This document shows positions 18,111 to 26,979 of a DNA stretch of 64,000 nt, one piece after another (the first letter of the stretch is position 1; each line of letters starts with the position of its first letter). The notes beneath the pieces were generated by a model that searched no databases, was not told the DNA's origin, and saw only the letters and a list, made by a program, of their open reading frames with translations. The position numbers and the translations under genes were made by a program. This stretch comes from UBA1941 sp046329555 (GTDB lineage Bacteria; Bacteroidota; Bacteroidia; Chitinophagales; LD1), in assembly GCA_046329555.1 (NCBI GenBank), contig JAXLUK010000002.1, positions 558,001 to 622,000 of the forward strand, read 5' to 3'.

Positions 18111-18253
18111 CTCTAAAAACCTATCATGGCGAAATGTTGTAATTAGTTGGCTTAGGAGCGATAGCTTCAAGGCTTGAAAATTTGACGTAATACTTCGTTA
18201 CGCCTCCTTACATCAAATTTTCTGCGCATTTCACTCATTACAGGTATTTAGAG
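18111..18253. repeat. Nested inverted-repeat element (MITE-like)
   Basis: Outer imperfect inverted repeat, about 26 bp: CTCTAAAAACCTATCATGGCG against CTCTAAATACCTGTAATGAG read on the other strand, both running into GAAATG. Inside is AAAATTTGACGTAA paired with TTACATCAAATTTT (one mismatch). It is 143 bp with no frame, between the permease start and the gcvT stop. It looks like a small dispersed repeat; only one copy is visible here. Confidence 0.5.
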
Positions 18254-18269
18254 GTGCCCTTGAAGCGGC

Positions 18270-19346
18270 TTACAGGAAGGGCGTTTTAACTACCTGCGCC
18301 TTCACGGCCGTGTTGCGGATATCGATGAAAATTTCCGTACCGGGAGCAGCCATTGCAGCATTGACATACGCCATGCCGATGGCTTTACCTAAGGATGGCG
18401 ATTGTGTTCCGGAAGTTACTTCGCCGATGGCATTTCCGGAAGCATCCAACACTTTATAATGCTGGCGCGGAATACCGCGATCCACCATTTCAAAGCCTAC
18501 TAATTTTTTGTTCGGCCCCACATCTTTCAATTGTTTGTGGTATTCCCAGTTGGTAAATGGCTTGGTGAATTTGGTTATCCATCCCAAGCCCGCTTCAATG
18601 GGCGAGGTAGTGTCGTTGATGTCGTTTCCGTACAAACAGAATGCTTTCTCTAAACGCAGCGTATCGCGTGCAGCCAGTCCGCAAGGCAAAATACCATAGG
18701 CTTCACCTGCTTTGAAGATGGCGTCCCACAAGGCTTTGGCGTCTTTATTCCAAACATACAATTCAAAACCGCCGGCACCGGTGTAGCCGGTGTTCGAGAT
18801 AATAATATCATTCAATCCGGCCATGTTTCCGGAGGCAAAGGCGTAGTAAGGAATGGCGCTTAAGTCGACGTTAGTAAGTGTTTGCAGCACCTTGATGGCA
18901 TCAGGGCCCTGAACGGCGAGCAACGACAGGTCGTCGCTCATATTTTTCATCTCAACGCCCTGCGTGTTGTGCTTGGCTATCCAGTTCCAGTCTTTTTCGA
19001 TGTTGGAAGCATTCACCACCAGGTAGTATTCTTCTGCATTCCACCGATACACCAACAAATCATCTACAATACCGCCATCGTTGTTGGTCATGCAGGTGTA
19101 CTGCACTTTTCCATCGGTTAACTTAGATGCATCGTTGGTAGTTAACTGCTGAATCAGGTCAAGCGCCTTGGGGCCTTTGAGTAAGAATTCGCCCATGTGG
19201 CTCACATCAAACACGCCGATGCTTTTGCGCACCTGCAGATGTTCGTTATTAATGCCAGTATAAGAAATGGGCATATTGTACCCGGCAAATGGCGCCATCT
19301 TGGCACCCAGCGCCAAATGAGTTGCAGTAAGAGCAGTTTCTTTCAT
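18270..19346 (-). CDS. gcvT: Aminomethyltransferase (glycine cleavage T-protein)
   Basis: Transfers the methylene group from aminomethyl-lipoyl H-protein to tetrahydrofolate and releases ammonia. The 358 aa start MKETALTATHLALGAKMAPF, followed by GYNMPISY, VFDVSHMGE (with the catalytic-site Asp region), GYTGAGGFELY and the C-terminal barrel with GEVTSGTQSPSLGKAIGMAYV. The frame continues upstream to 19421, but the ATG at 19346 matches the family. It follows batE with 28 bp between; gcvH and gcvP are not in the window. Confidence 0.95.
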   Translation of the reverse strand: MKETALTATHLALGAKMAPFAGYNMPISYTGINNEHLQVRKSIGVFDVSHMGEFLLKGPKALDLIQQLTTNDASKLTDGKVQYTCMTNNDGGIVDDLLVYRWNAEEYYLVVNASNIEKDWNWIAKHNTQGVEMKNMSDDLSLLAVQGPDAIKVLQTLTNVDLSAIPYYAFASGNMAGLNDIIISNTGYTGAGGFELYVWNKDAKALWDAIFKAGEAYGILPCGLAARDTLRLEKAFCLYGNDINDTTSPIEAGLGWITKFTKPFTNWEYHKQLKDVGPNKKLVGFEMVDRGIPRQHYKVLDASGNAIGEVTSGTQSPSLGKAIGMAYVNAAMAAPGTEIFIDIRNTAVKAQVVKTPFL

Positions 19347-19374
19347 AGCGGGGCGAAGGTAGCAAAATCGGCTG

Positions 19375-20160
19375 CTAAATGCGCTCGATATCCGACTTAG
19401 GCACCCAGCCCACTTTACCATCGGCCAGGCGCACCTTAGCCCAATCGCCCACCTGGTCCAGCAGTGTCATTTTTAACCCTTCATGAATCATGAACAAATC
19501 AGTGCCATTGGCATCCGGGGCACTTTTTACGTAAGCATTATCTGTCATCAGAATAGCTTCACCCGAATTTTCTTCATCATGATACTGCGATACCGAGGCA
19601 TATCCTGTAGCGACCGTTCCAATGGCTAACAACAACACCAGTGAAAGTATTACTCCACGACCGGAAGAAAGAAAAAGGCGCAGCGAGAGCAATGCCATCA
19701 TCGCCCACAAACAACCGATACATATCCAGGCCCAGCTTCCGGAGGAACGGCCGTGAAGCAGGCGATCCCATCCTTTCACAATAGCCAGTTGCGGCACCGC
19801 CGGGAGCCGGTCGGTAGTTTTTAGATTTGCCAGCTTTAGGTTGTGTAATACATCTTCATCGTTTGGCGCCAGTTTCAATGCACGCTCATATTGCAGGATA
19901 GCTTCGCCGGTTTGTTCATTCTTATAATACGCATTGCCGAGGTTATAATACAGCGCTGCGTTTTCAACACCGGCGCTTCGCACCTGGCGGTACAGCGTAA
20001 TAGCCTCATCGTATTGCCCCGCCTTATAAGCCGCATTGGCCTTGGCGAAATTGGCATCAGCACTGGCGGCGTTGCTAACAACAGCCACGCAGATTAAACC
20101 AGTGAACAGCAACCACCGGTTAAAAACCAACCGGCGAAGCCATGTGAACCGATGCATCAT
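19375..20160 (-). CDS. batE: BatE-like TPR and SH3-domain protein
   Basis: 261 aa. An N-terminal signal/anchor is followed by two or three TPRs (ANFAKANAAYKAGQYDEAITLYRQ, NAALYYNLGNAYYKNEQTGEA). Two membrane segments follow near WAWICIGCLWAMMALLSL and VILSLVLLLAIGTVATGYASV, then a C-terminal bacterial SH3 domain ending GDWAKVRLADGKVGWVPKSDIERI. This is the architecture of BatE of the Bacteroides aerotolerance operon. The ATG overlaps the batD stop by 4 bp (ATGA), implying coupled translation. The role in stress tolerance is inferred from the family. Confidence 0.82.
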   Translation of the reverse strand: MMHRFTWLRRLVFNRWLLFTGLICVAVVSNAASADANFAKANAAYKAGQYDEAITLYRQVRSAGVENAALYYNLGNAYYKNEQTGEAILQYERALKLAPNDEDVLHNLKLANLKTTDRLPAVPQLAIVKGWDRLLHGRSSGSWAWICIGCLWAMMALLSLRLFLSSGRGVILSLVLLLAIGTVATGYASVSQYHDEENSGEAILMTDNAYVKSAPDANGTDLFMIHEGLKMTLLDQVGDWAKVRLADGKVGWVPKSDIERI

Positions 20161-22094
20161 GACTTTATCTCCTCTTCCAGATCGGCCATTAGTTTCATGG
20201 CCGCATCGTAATTTTCCTGCATCGCTGCGCCAGCACCTACGGGCGAGTAAAGCGCTTGCTCGCTGGTGCTAATGAGCCCATGTAAAGTGGCAATCGTAGT
20301 TTCAGACACCTGGCGTTCCCGCAATTTTTCAGCGGCATTATCTTTCGATAGTTGTGATGGATCAATACTGAGTTTATCGCCCAGATAGCCCCAGAAGGCA
20401 CGACTGATTTCGTTGTAGAAGCCCATTTTATCCTGCGCCTTGAGCAACTTACCGGCGGCCGTTAAGCGCTTGCGTGCCAGTTTCAATGCCCGACGGCGTT
20501 TCACACCGATCACATCGGCGGCCAGTTCCTGATTTCTTTTGCGCCACACCAACAAACCGGTGAACAACAGGAACGGAGAAACCAACAACCCCATATGCGC
20601 TGCAGAACCAAAGAAGTGTTGTCCGGCCTCTTGCCATGGTTCTGGTTTCGTTTTTATATAGCGGATATCATTGCCCAATACCGCCACTTCTTCTTTAGCA
20701 ACTGCTGCGCCGGCATTTGGGTTTGCAGAAGGTTCTCCGGTAATTTTCAAACTGAATTCAGGTGCGCGCAGGGTAACATATTTCTGCGCAGCGGGATCAA
20801 AATAACTGAAGGCCGTTTCCGGAATACGATATTCGCCGGGCTGATGCGGTATCAGCAGATAATCGTATTGCTTACTACCGCTCATGCCATCGGCATTATT
20901 TTGCACTTGCTCATTTGTTTTAGGCTCATACACTTCAAATGCTTCAGGCAATTCAGGTTTTATTGGTTCAATAGTTTTCAAATTACCTGCGCCTGAAATT
21001 TTCACCGTATATGTTATAGGCTCGTCTGTCTTTCCTTCGCGTGCAGACACTTTCGCTTCGTAATTAAATTTACCTACGGCGCCGCTAAAATCTTCAGGCT
21101 TGCCATTGGCAGGTAAATCGCGCACATTAATGGTAAGCGCATTGCTCACCGGTTTGAAAGGAACATTCTGCAACTGTCCGCCAAAGAAGCTATCGAAAAA
21201 ACTTCTTCTGGCCGGGCGCACCTGAACGGTCACCAGCATGTTCAGTTCAGCCGGCGTTATTTGCAACGCTCCGGCTTTTTGAGGATACAGGTTAAATTTC
21301 TGCAATTCTACTGCATAGAACTGCTCGCCGTTTAGATTTTCAATTTGCGGACGGCGATCTTTGGGTAATTCTATCTCCTGACTCCAGAAACCGTTAAATG
21401 AAGGTGCTTTGGTGATTCCCGGCTGATTGATGTTCAATTTGAAATACAACTTCAGGGTGGCGGTAATTTTTTCGCCGAGATATACATTGTTCCGATCGGT
21501 AGTTAGCCGCACCTGAACATTATCGCGCAATTGCTTTTGAATGTCGCCTTGTGACGTAGGTGCGGGTTCATCGTATTGCTCAAACGGATCATCTTGAGAG
21601 AAGAAATCATCGAACGGATTATGGCGTTGTGCCTGCGGCTGTTGCTGCACTGGACCTGTAACCGTTATAGTCATTTCATTTGACTCCAGATTAGCGCCTG
21701 CGATAGTAGCGTTTGCCTTTCCAATTTTAAACGTGCCCTGTTGTTTTGGGCGCAGGATGTAGCTGTAGGTTACCGATTGCGACATATCGCCATTCACAAA
21801 CTGTACGCTGCTGGAGGTATTGGGTCCGCCCAACACCTGGAAATCATTGAAGGAAGGCGGTTTCAACTGAGTGGCTTGTCCGTTCTCAACAACAAAGTTC
21901 ACCTGAAAATTCTGGTTGACACCAACCTGTTTTGCTGTGGTGGCGTAGAAACGCACTTGAGCATCGGTAACATGCCATGCTGCCAGCCAGGCTAGCAGCA
22001 AAAAACATTTTCCAATAGCAGAGGAGTATACGTTCAAATCTATACGCTTGCGTTTCACAGTTGCAAAGATGTTCCAAGGATAGACAAAAGGCAA
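20157..22094 (-). CDS. batD: BatD family protein
   Basis: 645 aa. Signal peptide (AIGKCFLLLAWLAAWHVTDAQ), several Ig-like beta domains beginning VRFYATTAKQVGVNQNFQVNF, a Gln/Pro-rich linker (VQQQPQAQRHNPFDDFF), more beta domains, and one transmembrane helix (MGLLVSPFLLFTGLLVW). A cytoplasmic helical tail ends in DLEEEIKS. This matches BatD (oxygen tolerance) proteins. The 30-residue leader before the hydrophobic core is long. A GTG at 22058, giving VKRKRIDLNVYSS, is an alternative start that makes a more normal signal peptide. batA/B/C, normally upstream, are absent. Confidence 0.85.
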   Translation of the reverse strand: MPFVYPWNIFATVKRKRIDLNVYSSAIGKCFLLLAWLAAWHVTDAQVRFYATTAKQVGVNQNFQVNFVVENGQATQLKPPSFNDFQVLGGPNTSSSVQFVNGDMSQSVTYSYILRPKQQGTFKIGKANATIAGANLESNEMTITVTGPVQQQPQAQRHNPFDDFFSQDDPFEQYDEPAPTSQGDIQKQLRDNVQVRLTTDRNNVYLGEKITATLKLYFKLNINQPGITKAPSFNGFWSQEIELPKDRRPQIENLNGEQFYAVELQKFNLYPQKAGALQITPAELNMLVTVQVRPARRSFFDSFFGGQLQNVPFKPVSNALTINVRDLPANGKPEDFSGAVGKFNYEAKVSAREGKTDEPITYTVKISGAGNLKTIEPIKPELPEAFEVYEPKTNEQVQNNADGMSGSKQYDYLLIPHQPGEYRIPETAFSYFDPAAQKYVTLRAPEFSLKITGEPSANPNAGAAVAKEEVAVLGNDIRYIKTKPEPWQEAGQHFFGSAAHMGLLVSPFLLFTGLLVWRKRNQELAADVIGVKRRRALKLARKRLTAAGKLLKAQDKMGFYNEISRAFWGYLGDKLSIDPSQLSKDNAAEKLRERQVSETTIATLHGLISTSEQALYSPVGAGAAMQENYDAAMKLMADLEEEIKS

Positions 22095-22202
22095 TGCGCG
22101 CGAACCTTGCTTAAGATTTTTTAAGAAGGAAATCTGGCTTTAAGGTTATAAAACAGGCTTTTCGACTTAGCAATTAGGCCTTCTTGCTTAGCGCATGCTA
22201 TC

Positions 22203-23408
22203 ATGCCTGGGTTTCGAAATTCTGGTTTAATTCGCGCGGTGAAATTCTGGAAGGTACTTTTTCTGGCATTCACAGGTATTTTTGTGTATGCCTGTAAGAA
22301 CGGTAAAACCGCTATGGTTTCGACTGCCATGGCGGTATCGCCACCACCTGCAGATACGCCAAAGGTGTACACCGGCATGTTGTATTACCGGCTCGATACC
22401 TATTTCATGAATCAGTTTCTCTACCATCATTTCAACGGCAATGTATTGGTAGCCAAGGGTGGCCGGATTATTTATCAGGGCTGCTTTGGCTATAAGTGTT
22501 ATGCCAATAAAGACACCCTTACCGCGCAAACTCCTTTCCATTTAGCTTCTACCAGCAAGCCATTTACAGCAGCAGCCATTTTAAGGTTGGCAGAAGAAGG
22601 GAAACTATCGCTTTCCGATTCGTTGGGAAAATTCTTTCCCGGCATACCCTACCGCACCGTTACGATTGAACAGTTATTAAGCCATCGCAGCGGGCTTCCG
22701 AACTATTTGTATTTCGGCGAGAAGTTGTGGCGCGACCGCACGCGCTACATGAGCAACGATGATTTGGTGAACTTGCTGATCAAGAATAAAGCGATAGAAG
22801 GCACCTCTCGTCCGGGTACACATTTCCAATATTGCAATACTAATTTTGCGTTGCTGGCTTCTATAGTAGAGCGCGTTTCCGGCAAGCCATTTCCGCAATA
22901 CATGAGTGAAACTTTTTTTCAGCCGCTGGGCATGAAAAACACTTTTGTTAGAGATGTGCGCCGCGCCGATGAATCGGCACGTGCGGCTTTGAGTTACAAC
23001 TCGAAATGGATGTTGCAGAAAGATGACCCTTATGATGGCGTTTACGGTGATAAAAACCTTTTTTCCTCTATTGAAGATTTACTGCTTTGGGACAACGCTT
23101 TTTATCGGCATGAAAATATTTCTGCCACTAGCGAAGCTAACGCCATACAACCGCGCAGTTTTGAACATCGCGGCTACCGTAACTACGGTTTGGGATGGCG
23201 ATTAATGAAGCAACCCAATGGCGAGCACTTAGTGTACCACAACGGTTGGTGGCATGGCAACAATACTGTTTACTACCGTTATCTACCTGATAGTTTTGCT
23301 TTAGTAATTCTCAGCAACCGCTATAATCCATCGATTTACCGTGTACAGCCTGTTTTCAATTTAATTAGCGGCACGCGCGACACCATGGCGGGCGATTCAG
23401 GCGAGTAA
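22203..23408 (+). CDS. Serine hydrolase, beta-lactamase (class C/PBP4-like) family, lipoprotein-like
   Basis: 401 aa. The leader VLFLAFTGIFVYACKNG has a lipobox-like end with Cys. The catalytic SxxK is STSK in HLASTSKPFTAAAILRL. The second motif YxN is YCN (FQYCNTNFALLA) and the third-region motif is near YHNGWWHGNN. The HRSGLPNYLY and PLGMKNTFV segments are typical of the family. Probable substrates are D-Ala peptides or esters, unknown. It is a paralogue of the gene at 36457-37650 (same HRSGL, MxNDDxV, PLGMKNTFV and GYGWRMxxQ-like blocks). Its 3' end overlaps the convergent oxidoreductase by 12 bp. Confidence 0.85.
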   Translation: MPGFRNSGLIRAVKFWKVLFLAFTGIFVYACKNGKTAMVSTAMAVSPPPADTPKVYTGMLYYRLDTYFMNQFLYHHFNGNVLVAKGGRIIYQGCFGYKCYANKDTLTAQTPFHLASTSKPFTAAAILRLAEEGKLSLSDSLGKFFPGIPYRTVTIEQLLSHRSGLPNYLYFGEKLWRDRTRYMSNDDLVNLLIKNKAIEGTSRPGTHFQYCNTNFALLASIVERVSGKPFPQYMSETFFQPLGMKNTFVRDVRRADESARAALSYNSKWMLQKDDPYDGVYGDKNLFSSIEDLLLWDNAFYRHENISATSEANAIQPRSFEHRGYRNYGLGWRLMKQPNGEHLVYHNGWWHGNNTVYYRYLPDSFALVILSNRYNPSIYRVQPVFNLISGTRDTMAGDSGE

Positions 23409-24413
23409 AGCTGCAAAGCGACTTGGTGCTACCGCTGCTGATAAGGGCGTTTCGAATTTCCAATGCCGCACTAATTGCGCTGCAAAGAAGGGCGCCAGCG
23501 TATAGCCCTTCGTTCCAAATCCATTAAAAATCCAGAAACGACTGTCAACAGGATGACTACCTACATAAGGACGACGGTCGCGCACCGCAGGCCGAACTGC
23601 AGCGCCATGATGAAGAACATGGTAATTATTGCCGGCGAAGGCGCGCACGCCCGCTTCCAACTCTTCCCGTTTTTCGGCCGAAGGCAGTAAGCTGTCAAAA
23701 TGCCATTGAAAAGTGCCGCCGGCATAAAAGACGCCAGACTCGGTCATGGGTACCAAAGTAGTAGCCGCTTTGAAAGCCTTGTCTTTCGGCAATGATGGCG
23801 TTTGAATCAATAAGTACTCCCCCTTTGCCCATTGCCATGGCAAGTAGCTAAACGGATGACCCGGGGTTGAAGCACCGTAGCCATCACAAAACACAATGCG
23901 TTCAGCATTTGCGCCATCTTCAATTTGCCAACAACGTTCTACCAATAAGCCTTGTTGTTTCAAATACGCCCGAAAGCGAGTGAGCAGTTCCGCTCCGGCA
24001 ATGCGCGCTGCACCGGTGATTTCTCCAAATCCAAACGGGTAATCAGTAGCGCTCCACGGAAAATACGCAATAGAACCCGTGAGATACCCGCCATGCTCAG
24101 CCGCTGCCTGATAGTCGTTCTGCTCCTTTACTGAGTTGAGCACTTTGTACATGTTTAATGGCTGGAAGAAGGGGAACTGCAACACCTCAGACAACTGCCG
24201 GTAGGTATCTTCAGCATGGGGAAACACCTCTGGTGCCAACCAGGTAGAGCGCCATGCCTTTCCGGTAACCGGATTAATTAAAGCACCAGCGGCCAGACTT
24301 GCATTAGGGCCATCACCCGGATCAAAAACCTGAATCTGAAAACCGTGTTTGAGCAGAAACCAGGAAAGCATGGTGCCGGCTATTCCCTGACCAACTACCT
24401 GTATCGGTTGCAT
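23397..24413 (-). CDS. FAD-dependent oxidoreductase (DadA/glycine oxidase-like)
   Basis: 338 aa with an N-terminal dinucleotide-binding fold, VVGQGIAGTMLSWFLLKHGFQIQVFD (GxGxxG with the acidic strand end). A substrate/FAD segment AAGALINPVTGKAW follows, and the C-terminal FAD-binding portion contains AAVRPAVRDRRPYVG and FNGFGTKGYTLAPFFA. It is a family relative of D-amino-acid dehydrogenases, glycine oxidase and the MnmC oxidase domain; the substrate is not predictable. The start codon overlaps the stop of the upstream small membrane protein (TAATG), so it is part of a leftward operon. Confidence 0.8.
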   Translation of the reverse strand: MQPIQVVGQGIAGTMLSWFLLKHGFQIQVFDPGDGPNASLAAGALINPVTGKAWRSTWLAPEVFPHAEDTYRQLSEVLQFPFFQPLNMYKVLNSVKEQNDYQAAAEHGGYLTGSIAYFPWSATDYPFGFGEITGAARIAGAELLTRFRAYLKQQGLLVERCWQIEDGANAERIVFCDGYGASTPGHPFSYLPWQWAKGEYLLIQTPSLPKDKAFKAATTLVPMTESGVFYAGGTFQWHFDSLLPSAEKREELEAGVRAFAGNNYHVLHHGAAVRPAVRDRRPYVGSHPVDSRFWIFNGFGTKGYTLAPFFAAQLVRHWKFETPLSAAVAPSRFAALLA

Positions 24414-24766
24414 TATCTGAAGTGAGAAAAATCACGCGTATCGCGCTGCGGCTTTTCCGCCTCTTCCTGATAAGCCTCTAATTTATCGAGATGCCCAACG
24501 TATTTTTTCATCATTGTTCTGAAATACATGAATAACAGAAACTGATATAGCATGGTAAACGGAGACAAACGGTAGATGATGGCCATCGCATCTTTGTTGT
24601 TGGTTACATCGGTACCAAAGCGAGCTACCAAGGCAATGGAAGCCAACATCATGGTAGCCAGAAAAGCGCCGGTGAAATTAATGACCCAGCGCCAAGGACG
24701 TATGTTATATCCGGTAGCCATCCGATACAACGCACCACTTAAAATTAGTAACAACACAATATCCAT
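24413..24766 (-). CDS. Small membrane protein, unknown function
   Basis: 117 aa from MDIVLLLILSGALYRM. Three hydrophobic segments (MDIVLLLILSGALY, VINFTGAFLATMMLASIALVA, FTMLYQFLLFMYF) and a charged, Lys/Glu-rich tail. I do not recognise the family. It lies between gtrA-like and the FAD oxidoreductase, whose start it overlaps by one base, which suggests a shared role. Confidence 0.65.
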   Translation of the reverse strand: MDIVLLLILSGALYRMATGYNIRPWRWVINFTGAFLATMMLASIALVARFGTDVTNNKDAMAIIYRLSPFTMLYQFLLFMYFRTMMKKYVGHLDKLEAYQEEAEKPQRDTRDFSHFR

Positions 24767-24793
24767 AGTACAAATATAACGCAATTCACCGGG

Positions 24794-25288
24794 TTAATGT
24801 TTTTGATCATCTCTGGCTGGAGCACGAAACACCCAATACTTCATCAATACAAAATTAAAGCCAACTGCCACCACGGCATCTACTGCCAGCCGAACCAGCT
24901 TGTAGTCAATGTGTCCCATTTCCGTAAATAGATAGGTTCCGCTGCTTTTTAGTGCGATACTTCCGGCCACTACCACGGCAAATCGTCTGATTTGAAGCGC
25001 CTGATCTCCTGAAATAACACTTTTCCAAGATGACGAAGCGGCAGTATTGCTTTGCTTCCATTGCGATTGGATGGCAGCGTTATATGTCCAGTATTTATTT
25101 AGCGAGAAGTTCACCACGGCACCTATCAGTCCGCTGATAACGATAGATACCGGATAAAAAACGGAACCCAGTTCGGTAAGCAGTACCATCACACCGTAAT
25201 CACTCATTCCGCCGATAAACGACGAGGCCTGCGCTTTAGCGAAGATGTGAAACTCTTTACGCCACCTTTCTGTTTTTGTCAATAGCAT
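24794..25288 (-). CDS. GtrA-like membrane protein
   Basis: 164 aa with four hydrophobic segments. The first, FIGGMSDYGVMVLLTELG, and the motif VVNFSLNKYWTYN are hallmarks of the GtrA family, as is the final NFVLMKYWVF. GtrA proteins are linked to movement of lipid-linked sugars across the membrane. Its first 32 bp overlap the end of the CDP-alcohol transferase gene, so the two are translationally linked and may act on the same glycolipid (inference). Confidence 0.82.
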   Translation of the reverse strand: MLLTKTERWRKEFHIFAKAQASSFIGGMSDYGVMVLLTELGSVFYPVSIVISGLIGAVVNFSLNKYWTYNAAIQSQWKQSNTAASSSWKSVISGDQALQIRRFAVVVAGSIALKSSGTYLFTEMGHIDYKLVRLAVDAVVAVGFNFVLMKYWVFRAPARDDQKH

Positions 25289-25997
25289 CTAGTTCTGATT
25301 TCCGCTGTTCACGCTCTGCAGCATCGCGCTCATTGCCCATGCGCAGCATCAACCGGAAATCTAAAAAGCCAATAATAAGCAATATGACATTGATGGCAAT
25401 TGCAAAGAAATTTAACGTACCAGGAATCACCAGTTCAGTAACAAAAACCAAACAAATGGCGATACGCAGTTCGGTTGGACCAACCAATCCGGTATCAATC
25501 AAATATTGCCCGGATATTTTGTACTTCATGAGCGCAACAATCATCAGCAACGCATAGGATGCCGCATAAGTAAAAGCGAGTAGCTGATATCCTTCAGGGA
25601 GATAAAAATAAAATCCCAAACAAATCACCACGGTAGCAAACCAATCAATGCACATATCTAAACCGAAGCCATACCATTTGCGGGGCTTATTACGGTAATA
25701 GGCGATACGCCCATCCAACGAATCACCGAACCATTGAATGGCAAATCCAAGTACACCAAACAGAATATAGTACGAATTGGATTTAGCCAGAACAAAAGAT
25801 ATTCCCACTAAAACACTTCCCAGAAAGCCCAAAACAGACAGCATATCCGAAGTCACAAATGCAGGGATTCGTTCACAGAGCCAGGCTAAAGTTTGCTGTT
25901 CTGCTGTTTTAAACAGATTCGTCCTGTTTCTATCTTGAAAAATACTACGCTTTTTAGCAGCAGGCGTTTCTATGGTGGTAGCAGAGGATTCGTTCAT
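25257..25997 (-). CDS. CDP-alcohol phosphatidyltransferase family protein (variant motif)
   Basis: 246 aa integral membrane protein with about six helices. The active-site motif is recognisable but off-consensus: D92 S L D95 G96 R I A99 Y100, then G110, D114 and D118. Usual enzymes have Arg after the Ala and eight residues before the Gly; here it is Tyr and there are nine. The four metal-binding Asp are kept, so activity is plausible. It would join a CDP-activated alcohol and an acceptor to make a phospholipid or related lipid; the product is unknown. First gene of the leftward run with gtrA-like, small membrane protein and oxidoreductase. Confidence 0.78.
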   Translation of the reverse strand: MNESSATTIETPAAKKRSIFQDRNRTNLFKTAEQQTLAWLCERIPAFVTSDMLSVLGFLGSVLVGISFVLAKSNSYYILFGVLGFAIQWFGDSLDGRIAYYRNKPRKWYGFGLDMCIDWFATVVICLGFYFYLPEGYQLLAFTYAASYALLMIVALMKYKISGQYLIDTGLVGPTELRIAICLVFVTELVIPGTLNFFAIAINVILLIIGFLDFRLMLRMGNERDAAEREQRKSELDAIDKNRKVA

Positions 25998-26148
25998 TGC
26001 TCAATTTCATTCTTCAACCAAAAATTGTGCCGTATGATAAACGCTAAACGGCAAATTTGGTTGTGGTTAGATGCTACGAAATTGGATTAGTTTAAGGTTA
26101 AGAGTTGCTAATTCTTTTATTATTTCAGTGAACGCGTGATTTTCACCC

Positions 26149-26856
26149 TTATACACCTAATCCTGCGGTAGCTATTGTGGCCAGGCTGACGCTTAAGCCA
26201 GGGCAAGACAATAGGGCTGTAGCGCCTGCTTCCAGGGTAGCGCCGGTGGTCATGGTGTCATCAATCAGTAAAATATGTTTGTGATTCACCTTTTCCGGGT
26301 AAGCCACTTTAAAAACACCGCTAACGTTTTCCCAGCGCTGGTAGCGATTGTAACCGGTTTGCGAATCCCGTTCTTCAGTGCGCATCAGTGCGTCAGGATA
26401 AAACGGGCAACCGATGGTTTCTGCCAGTCCCTCGCCAAAGGCATCGCATTGATTATAACCGCGTTCCCGTAAACGTTTCCAATGCAATGGAATCGGCACA
26501 ATAGCATCGATAGATTTAAAAACCGACTGCGCCGATAAAAGGTCGTACCCGTAAAGTATGCCCAGTTGCCGGCCAATAGCTTCGCGCCCGTGATATTTTA
26601 GCTGATGCAGCAAATGCTGGGTAATGCCAGTTCTTCTGAAATAAAGAAATGCGGCCGCCTGTTGTATCGGCACTCGCCCCCAAAAGCGTTGTGCCATAGG
26701 ATTATTAATCTGGTTGTGATAAAAGGTGCGTGGCAGGGAGGTGATACAATAGTAGCAAATTGCCTGCTCTCCGGGCATGAGCGCCTTTCGGCACGACAGG
26801 CACAATTCAGGAAACCATAGATGGAGAAAGGCTCGGGCGTATTGGTTTAAAGGCAT
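26149..26856 (-). CDS. comF: ComF family protein (phosphoribosyltransferase fold)
   Basis: 235 aa. An N-terminal zinc-finger-like part (CLSCRKALMPGEQAICYYC) is followed by the phosphoribosyltransferase domain with the PRPP loop ILLIDDTMTTGATL and RGYNQCDAFGEGLA. In other bacteria ComF acts in DNA uptake during transformation; the enzymatic role is not established. It stands alone, separated from the OmpA gene by a terminator. Confidence 0.88.
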   Translation of the reverse strand: MPLNQYARAFLHLWFPELCLSCRKALMPGEQAICYYCITSLPRTFYHNQINNPMAQRFWGRVPIQQAAAFLYFRRTGITQHLLHQLKYHGREAIGRQLGILYGYDLLSAQSVFKSIDAIVPIPLHWKRLRERGYNQCDAFGEGLAETIGCPFYPDALMRTEERDSQTGYNRYQRWENVSGVFKVAYPEKVNHKHILLIDDTMTTGATLEAGATALLSCPGLSVSLATIATAGLGV

Positions 26857-26933
26857 GCCCGAAGTTACAAGAGTCTGACTTCTCTTTATTTGAATATCAT
26901 GCGACTTAGTAAAATTTAAGAACTGCTTTAAAT

Positions 26934-26962
26934 AAAAAAAGGAAGGTTGCCCTTCCTTTTTC
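26934..26962. terminator. Rho-independent terminator downstream of the OmpA gene
   Basis: Perfect stem AAGGAAGG/CCTTCCTT with a 4-nt loop, an A run on one side and a T run on the other, so it works in either direction. It serves leftward OmpA (stop at 26980), and lies upstream of leftward comF. Confidence 0.8.
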
Positions 26963-26979
26963 TATTGTTATTAACCAAT

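Noticed and set aside
26025..26080. Imperfect inverted repeat upstream of the CDP-alcohol transferase
   Set aside because: Short and loosely paired (CAACCAAAAATTG/CAAATTTGGTTG); no further copies, could be chance.
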